From the NCBI GenBank assembly GCA_030142905.1, contig JASJOG010000120.1, positions 434,001 to 498,000 of the forward strand: DNA of 64,000 bases. Direction: 5' to 3'. The translations under genes were made by a program, and so were the position numbers. Below are positions 58,248 to 64,000 of this stretch, in pieces. The stretch is from Heliopora coerulea (taxonomy: Eukaryota; Cnidaria; Anthozoa; Scleralcyonacea; Helioporidae). Position 1 is the first letter of the stretch; every line of letters begins with the position of its first letter. The notes under the pieces were generated by a model, which saw only the letters and a program-made list of their open reading frames with translations, was not told where the DNA came from and searched no databases.

Positions 58248-58774
58248 TTCGCTACGCTCGACTGATTCGATAACAAATGTCTATTGACCTTCACTAGTAA
58301 TGTTTTCTTGATTATGACTAAAATACTAATCGTCAACTTCATTAGCGGGTTTTCTTTGCCCAAACCTGAAGATCTAAATACTTTCTGAAAACGATTCATC
58401 TTTTCGCAATCTCTACATTGCATTCCATAACCTGGGCAATGTCGTTTAATATGTTTTCTCCAGCAATATCTACAGTGCACTTGCCTTTGAACTGCTTGTT
58501 GTCTTTTGCAATTTCTCAGCCCTTTCTTTCGCAAGTTATGTATCTCTGCTTTAGTTCCTTCTATTAATTGATTTGGAAGTTCTTTATTTCTTTGCTCTGA
58601 CAGTTTGTTAACCTGACAAATCTGTATCACTTTTGCCAACGTTAAGTCGTCCTCTCGCAAGAGTAATTTACGAACGGTGTTGTTAGATAGAAAGATAGAC
58701 AACTTTATTTCAAGAGGGTTACACTCAACAGTTTGCACTGATAAACCCTCACAAAGCAGTCGACCTCGAATCAT
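58241..58774 (-). pseudogene. Gypsy gag C-terminus with nucleocapsid zinc knuckle
   Basis: Gag helices (VRKLLLREDDLTLAKVIQIC) followed by CRYCWRKHIKRHC and CPGYGMQC, a zinc knuckle one residue short of CX2CX4HX4C. Overlaps the protease ORF by 7 bases. Confidence 0.75.
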
Positions 58775-58838
58775 CTTGTCTGTCAGCCCACCAAATCTAC
58801 ACGTGGTCGCTTTTATTTCGCAGGTCAGCTAGAAATGC

Positions 58839-59168
58839 TTAAAATGACTCTTCGCCTTGAACTGTTGTGTTAAACTTGTGTAGCTCCATCGTAATATTTG
58901 TCTTTGGTGTACATATTGCAGCGAATTTCACCTTTAGACACTCGAGGTCTTCTCGGTTTTCTCCTTCACCATAAGTGAAGGGTCTTTTTCTTTCAATCAC
59001 TTCACCACTAGGGAGATTGAAGAGAATATACGCTTGTACTTTCTTCGCTTTGTTGCCGTGTGCTGCTGCTATGAATATATCATATTCTTGAACGAATTTC
59101 CGCCAGTTCTCCGTTATGTTCCCGTCAAAAGGTAGTGGTCCAGGCTTATGAAAACCTGAGTCGACCAT
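58839..59168 (-). pseudogene. Gypsy gag N-terminus
   Basis: Starts MVDSGFHKPGPLPFDGNITE 39 bases from the LTR, then WRKFVQEYDIF, typical of gypsy gag. A frameshift near 58840 separates it from the rest of gag. Confidence 0.8.
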
Positions 59169-59207
59169 TTAATTCACCTTAAAATAAAAATCTCACACCT
59201 GACCCCA

Positions 59208-59350
59208 TGTAAAAAGTTCAAAAATTACCCTCGTGTTCGGTTTATGAAGAAGTGCTTTATTTGAATAATACCAAATCTTTTTTATACAGAACACTTTGCA
59301 TAAATTAATAACTTAGAATAATAAACACTTAAGTAATGCCATCCATGACA
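59208..59350 (-). repeat. 5' LTR of the gypsy element
   Basis: 143 bp, homologous to 54367-54510 throughout (for example AGTGCTTTATTTGAATAATA and AGAATAATAAACACTTAA). Confidence 0.9.
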
Positions 59351-59589
59351 CTAGTGTGGTAAAGTAAGTGTAATTTCATGGCAATTCAAAAAATAAATTC
59401 TCGGCGAAGAATTTTTTTTTAATTTATACTAAATTAATTTATAACCTAAACCCCTATCTTAACCCTAACATTAGATCTTTGCCGTTGACACTTTTAATTA
59501 TTTTATTCCGCTCGGTCTCATCACCTCTGACTAATTGCTCTGCCTGTTCCGTTTCTCTCCATCATACTCATTAACATTCCTTTACCATG

Positions 59590-59775
59590 CCATCACCACT
59601 ACCTAGTTTTGTAACAGCTACTTAAGCCTGATCCATACTTTGTAAATCATTGCACTCTGAAGGTGTTACTTGTTTAGTAACGAAACGTCAGCAATAAAGT
59701 TCGGTTTTTTTATATTATATTTCCATCATGGCTTTATTGTAAGCTATCTGCTGGGTCATCATATTCTTAACAAGA
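59590..59775 (+). mobile_element. Penelope-like element 3' tail
   Basis: Hammerhead-like core at 59657-59689 and tail CTGGGTCATCATATTCTTAA, related to the tails at 43.7 and 57.8 kb. No coding sequence. Confidence 0.65.
59657..59689 (+). ncRNA. Hammerhead ribozyme-like motif
   Basis: CTGAAGG, a perfect stem GTTAC/GTAAC with loop TTGTTTA, GAAAC, GTC. The last core base is G where A is expected, so activity is doubtful. The stem differs in sequence from the 57834 copy but pairs fully, which suggests covariation. Confidence 0.55.
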
Positions 59776-59974
59776 TTACGTTTTGAATAATCTTATGCTA
59801 CTTAGCGCTAAGCAGTAAGGTCAAGTACAGTTATAACTGCTATAACTTTGTACTACGTGTTTCAAAGAAACTTCTGAAACAACTCAGTCGTGTTAGATGT
59901 CCTAAGTCTTTGAGTTACTTTATACTTATGTTTGGATATTTGTGTTATTTTCATATTTGGAAAATAAAACCCGC

Positions 59975-60291
59975 GCATTCGTGTTGATGATCGTCGACAT
60001 GCTAAAACCATTGAACTAACAAAACTCAAACGGAGATTAAAAGTTAAAAATGTATACCGCCCGCAACTTTTTGATGACTAGTGCGACGCTCTAACCATTG
60101 ACCTACCGAGACTGAGATGGAGAGCGAACATTAGAAATTTATACAATCCGTAACCTTTTGATGACTAGCGAGACGCTCTAACCATGCATGGAGCTACCGA
60201 GACTCAGATGACGAGCCAAGGCTACAAATGTGTACAGTTCTCAACCTTCATATTACTCACTAGACTCTAGCTACTGAGTTACCAGGTCTGA
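59975..60291 (-). repeat. Tandem array of four tRNA-like SINE heads
   Basis: On the minus strand, heads lie at about 60291-60240, 60206-60150, 60113-60061 and 60030-59975, with a period near 85-90 bp. The best heads read GTCTCGGTAGCTCCATGCAT and GTCTCGGTAGGTCAATGGTT and are linked by CTCTCCATCT- or CTCGTCATCTGAG-type spacers. Related to SINE family 1, but here repeated head to tail without the body. Confidence 0.7.
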
Positions 60292-60299
60292 CGTGGTGA

Positions 60300-61778
60300 G
60301 AACTCTTAAAATGTACGCGCAACACCTGTTTCGAGTGATTGCTTTTAGCCACGAAGATCATAATTTGCCGACATATGTCACTTCTGGCAAATAAATCTTA
60401 AAAGCTACATTGCACGTCTGGGGGGAAGGCGATTGTCTCCCAATCCCCTCGCGTTGTATCTCTTCTCCTCATCAAGTTTGCTAATTTTATCTGTTACTTT
60501 TTTGTTTATTTTAATTAGGTGCGAAATTCCATATCGACTCAGATCTTTTGCTGATTGTTAGATTGTTTAAACCTTATCCAAAACATGGGGAAAAAAGAAA
60601 ATTTAGTCTGTTTTAAAAGTCTGTCTCATGGTCATGGGGCATTTTCCATTCTAAACTTCTCTATCGCACATTACATTGAAATTAGGTCGAAGGATGCGAT
60701 AAGCTCTTCTTTTTTTTTCTCATAAACCTCATATAAAGGTCTGTTTCTTGGAATACTGCTAATGATTATACTGCCAGTCATGCTACTCTACTCAGTGTTG
60801 TGACCAGTCAATCAAAGGTCGAGTCATACAACTACAATCAGGAGCAAAATGTGTTGAGACAATCGATCTTACGGAAGGTGAACTGTGTCATTAAGCCCAG
60901 AATGCTTTGTCTGATATTCCTTCCCTCCCCCCTCCCTAGCAATGTTGATCAAGCAGATAAATTTGGTATGTCCGGCATTCAGACATAACAGGAGATCAAC
61001 ATTGATATAAGGGGAGGGGAAGTGAGGGAGAAAGATGGCCTTTTTGGATCATTTTCATGTCTGAAAGAAAATTAATACTAGGGAATTTATAAATGTCTCA
61101 ACCATTTTGCACCCGATTGTAGATCTAATCTAGTCGAGTCAGATTATAAAGTTTTGATGGTCTGGCGATAGCCAGAGTAAAATTGTTTGCGTTAGGCAAG
61201 ATAAAAATCATAAACATCAGGTACGGACTCAAAGAGTTAAGCAGGTTTCTCGTACTAGGCTTGATTTTACCCGATGAGGCGAATATACTTGAGTAAACAC
61301 ATGTACATTCATTTATCTCTCCGTCCATGTAGCTGTCCATCAGTCCGCCCTTCTTTCCGATTATCTGATCCTCCATTTCCCGTAATCAATGCATTAGTTT
61401 ATCTGTCCATCCTCTTATCCATCCATACACTATTCCACCATAGGAATTCCATCACAATATCTAAGTTCGTTCAAATTGCAAGGGTTTTTTCCATTTCATA
61501 GCAAAGACAAACCTTAAACCTGTAGGAAATAGTCAAATTCTTTTGGTTCCAGGCTTCCGAATTCACAAGAGACTAGAAGATGCTAAATTTTAATCCGTTA
61601 AAGGTTTTGAATGCCCTTTCTATATCTTGTTTAAATTTAAAAGCATTTCATGAGGCATATGAGATTGGAGAGTTGAACGAACTGAAGAGATGAGCTTTTA
61701 AGCCCTTAGCCTTTTTACTCGAAGTTGATCTGATAAGTGTTGATTTCTTCATTAAAATGTTGTTTTCCCTTGATAAAG
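60300..61778. other. Probable intron, no feature recognised
   Basis: A decayed MITE end (TCTGGCGATAGCCAGAGTAA ... AAAGAGTTAAG) lies at about 61160-61240. CCATCC/TGTCCATC-rich stretches occur near 61320-61440. Confidence 0.4.
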
Positions 61779-61832
61779 GTTCCGGTCAAGACAGTTCCAC
61801 ACAACCGAAAGATGATGGACAAATTATTGCAA
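61779..61832 (+). CDS. 54-nt phase 1-1 exon
   Basis: Lies between GATAAAG and GCAA|GTAAGT, a strong donor. Begins with GT, completing a Gly codon, like the ROCO exon and the 13727 exon. Encodes SGQDSSTQPKDDGQIIA, a hydrophilic linker. It joins in phase to the exon at 61944. Confidence 0.55.
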
Positions 61833-61943
61833 GTAAGTTAGGACATTGTGCGAGAAATTGGCAAGAAATGCATTAATCTATTTAAGCGATAGGTCACTGA
61901 TTTACCAGGTACTTAAATTTGGCACTTTTCTTCTCGATCTTAG

Positions 61944-62562
61944 AGTGTGGTGATTGTGACGAACTTTTTACACAGCTAATGCGAGGCCCAAAACCTCGTA
62001 CCTACGAAAACAAGCCAAGTGTTTTTCCAATGTTGTCTCAGGAAACGGGACAACGTTCCACAGCAGAAGAACAGCAACAAGAAGGAACATGCTTTGCTCT
62101 AAAATCTAATGAAAACAAGTTCCGTTTGGTTTCGCCTTCTTTGCCGGGTAAAACGTGCCATTGCTTAGTGCCTGTGCGTGAAGGATTTAAAAAAGTTGAT
62201 TTAGAAGATGGTACTAAAGACAAAGACTACGTAGTTACCGACGTGCAAGATCTCGAGTTAACTGAATCCTTTCAACTTAGTGATAGCAGTCACGGTAAAA
62301 AGGTGTATATTATTTCACGTCGCGCTCGTTGCAGAAATTGCAAAAAATTTTGGCTGAGGTATTTTTCTAAGAAATGTAAGGTCGTCAAGTTAGGTGAAGG
62401 ACAGTATAACTATAAGAAAAAAAAGGCTTGTTTAAAGAAGACTTTCCGGTTGGTGCTCCTGTCGTGGATGACAAAAATGAGGTTGTTGGAATTGTCAAAT
62501 CGATCCATTCTCAGCGGAAAGACTTTGAAGTGAGACCCATCAATCCCGTGGACCTGGATTAA
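61944..62562 (+). CDS. Terminal exon, unknown domain, with frameshift
   Basis: Acceptor TTCTCGATCTTAG ends at 61943. Residues start CGDCDELFTQLMRGPKPRTY and include EGTCFALKSNENKFRLVSPS and VYIISRRARCRNCKKFW. Without correction the frame ends at 62533 in a basic, low-complexity tail. In the frame beginning at 62425 the sequence instead reads FPVGAPVVDDKNEVVGIV, a sensible globular segment, to a TAA at 62560-62562. The switch falls in a run of eight A (62417-62424). The VGAPVV...VVGIV segment resembles the last strands of a trypsin-like fold with the catalytic Ser region lost; that is a weak guess. Confidence 0.6.
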
Positions 62563-63439
62563 TCGTAAGTTCTTAAGCCTTTAGATATTTTGCTGGTCTT
62601 AACTGCAGCTGTCGAATGAGTCCAGGTTCTTTCATCTTCAGAAGAACGATAGAGTACCCAGTTGCTAATGTTTACAAATAGTGTCAGGCAGCATCCGATG
62701 AAACCCGAGGCCTCGACCAGTTTACTAAATATGCTGAGAGAGAGAAGCCTTGAATTTCAATAAGCGGTTAAGCGCTCAGCTCATATTTTCACAAAGTTGT
62801 TTGTAATGATGTTTGCCCCCTTTTTTTTAATCTTTTTAATATTTCAGACAAGCTTTTTACCTTAAAAAGCGACCAAAGCAAGATAGTATATTTCATCTGT
62901 CTTTGTAACAGTAGCGTTTTATTGCAAATGCTTTAGTTCGCGTTTTTTGGTATAGTTGTTGCTCAAAGTCTAGAAATAATTTTCAGCCCTTCATCACAAC
63001 AGAAAAGTGAATGTTCCTCATGCTGCTTAAACACTGTGTCAGGTTATGCAAAATATTGTTAAAAAATACTTTCAATGCTGATATATCATCAAATTTGAAT
63101 GTGTTTTAACCACGATTGTTGAAAAAATTGAAACCATTAGTTTTATTAATATATGAAATTATATGCTTAGTAATAGGTTTCCTCTGAGAGAAACTATTAA
63201 TTCAAACTAAATTTCACTTCTTTGCCCAATGAATAACTACGAAGCAATGATGTTAAACATTAGAACAGTGATTTGAAATTATTTACATAACGTGTCATGC
63301 AGTTTCCTTTTCTATCTATCAGTTTTAGACATTACAGACTATGTTTTCCATTTCTTTAATTTGCAGGGTTTTTTGTAGCGTAATATGAAACTGAAAAAGC
63401 AGTGAGACCTGGTATTGAAGGAGAATTAATCAACAAAAA
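62563..63439. other. Downstream region, no gene recognised
   Basis: AT-rich, with no clear polyadenylation signal close to the stop and no other ORF. Confidence 0.4.
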
Positions 63440-63795
63440 ATGAACATAAAAATGGTTGATGGAGGAAATACATTTAAAAAGAAGAAATGTTTGTCACGCT
63501 ATGTGCTTATAGAATGGCCCAGAATGTATGGATCACCAAAAATAAATAAACAAGATGTTCCAATACGTCCCATTCATTCAATGATTAAATCGGCACAACA
63601 TAGCATGGCTAAACAACTCTATATTATTTGAACAAGTTTTAAACAAATACTCAGCACGTGTTTTGAAAGATTCATCCAGTTTTACCAATGTGTTAAGAAA
63701 CCTAAACCTAAACACCAGTAATCTTATTCTGTTCTCTTTCGATATAGTCACCCTATTTACAAATATTCCTCTCGACAAAACTATACAGGTCTAAA
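63440..63795 (+). pseudogene. Penelope-like reverse transcriptase fragment (N-terminal half)
   Basis: MYGSPKINKQDVPIRPIHS and IKSAQHSMAKQL in one frame, then, after a frameshift near 63625, YSARVLKDSSSFTNVLRNLN and FSFDIVTLFTNIPLDKTIQV (motif A) in another, ending at a stop near 63793. Represents the RT part missing from the element at 42.7 kb, though not necessarily the same family. Confidence 0.75.
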
Positions 63796-63891
63796 ATCCG
63801 GTATGAGCAGACAATTTGGTGAAATACAGTTAAAAAAAAAATTCGCGAAAAACAATGACATCTTGAAAACCCAAGATATGAATCAATAACA

Positions 63892-64000
63892 AGACGACGA
63901 ATGATTGCGATGATATTTCGACTTTATTGCAAAGTCATTGTCAAATCGAAATAAATTTATTGCAATAAAGTCGATCTATCATCGCAATCATTGGTCGTCT
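63892..64000. repeat. Inverted repeat at the window edge
   Basis: Arms 63892-63932 and 63960-64000 (AGACGACGAATGATTGCGAT against its near reverse complement) with a 27-nt spacer. It may continue outside the window or be a small MITE. Confidence 0.65.

Larger units (their letters stand above)
54362..59355 (-). mobile_element. Ty3/gypsy retrotransposon with target-site duplication
   Basis: LTRs at 54367-54510 and 59208-59350, with the 5-bp target duplication CTAGT at 54362-54366 and 59351-59355. Minus-strand order: gag, nucleocapsid, protease, (foreign insert), RT, RNase H, integrase. A purine tract (AAAAGGCGGGA) abuts the 3' LTR, and TGGGGTCAGGTGTGAG (primer-binding site candidate) follows the 5' LTR. 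The coding region has stops and frameshifts. About 0.9 kb at 57085-57965 is foreign (pogo plus Penelope). Confidence 0.92.

Noticed and set aside
1..64000. CRISPR array, bacterial operon or prophage
   Set aside because: No regularly spaced repeats with unique spacers; introns, SINEs and metazoan retroelements show a eukaryotic genome.

Overview
The window looks like nuclear DNA of a cnidarian, most likely an anthozoan such as a stony coral. It is AT-rich and intron-rich, full of old transposons, and its host exons encode a ROCO-type GTPase and a Death domain of the kinds I associate with coral innate-immunity genes. The organism is inferred from recalled protein resemblance, not from a search.

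Host coding sequence is sparse and lies on the + strand. A 2.0 kb ROC-COR exon (96-2129) is followed by short exons (4396-4464, 9505-9573, 13727-13783, 16274-16342), a Death-domain exon (19354-19662), another short exon at 54178-54246, one at 61779-61832 and a terminal exon at 61944-62562. All but the last have a length divisible by three, begin with two bases completing a codon and end with one base of the next (phase 1-1); the terminal exon starts in the same phase and ends at a stop codon. Four are exactly 69 nt and encode variants of one peptide (core like EGDEPSTSG). They may be exons of one modular gene of more than 62 kb, or parts of tandem paralogues; DNA alone does not decide. The terminal exon carries an apparent frameshift in a run of eight A.

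The rest is mostly transposons. 3.1-3.6 kb: perfect 72-bp palindrome and a tRNA-derived SINE. 4.8-8.1 kb: a 0.9 kb duplicated repeat containing a palindrome. 9.8-10.1 kb: AT-rich microsatellite. 10.1-11.9 kb: duplicated at 39.5-42.3 kb. 18.3-18.7 kb: foldback element. 20.9-23.0 kb: small LTR element. 25.8-26.1 kb: second SINE. 27.5-30.4 kb: decayed Maverick/Polinton DNA polymerase. 32.9-34.4 kb: LINE. 40.1-40.8 kb: Harbinger-like element. 42.7-43.8 kb: Penelope-like element with GIY-YIG and a hammerhead-like motif. 44.8-47.3 kb: retroelement with a CXXC zinc finger and reverse transcriptase. 48.0-48.4 kb: a possible small gene. 54.4-59.4 kb: Ty3/gypsy element with intact LTRs and CTAGT target duplication, invaded by pogo and Penelope fragments. 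59.7-60.3 kb: Penelope tail and a tandem tRNA-like array. 63.4-63.8 kb: second Penelope RT fragment.

Functionally, the host exons suggest a signalling protein combining a ROCO GTPase switch, a Death domain and flexible Ser/Thr/acidic linkers, comparable in domain content to DAPK-type ROCO proteins. The mobile elements appear mostly dead: nearly every pol-type ORF has stops or frameshifts.
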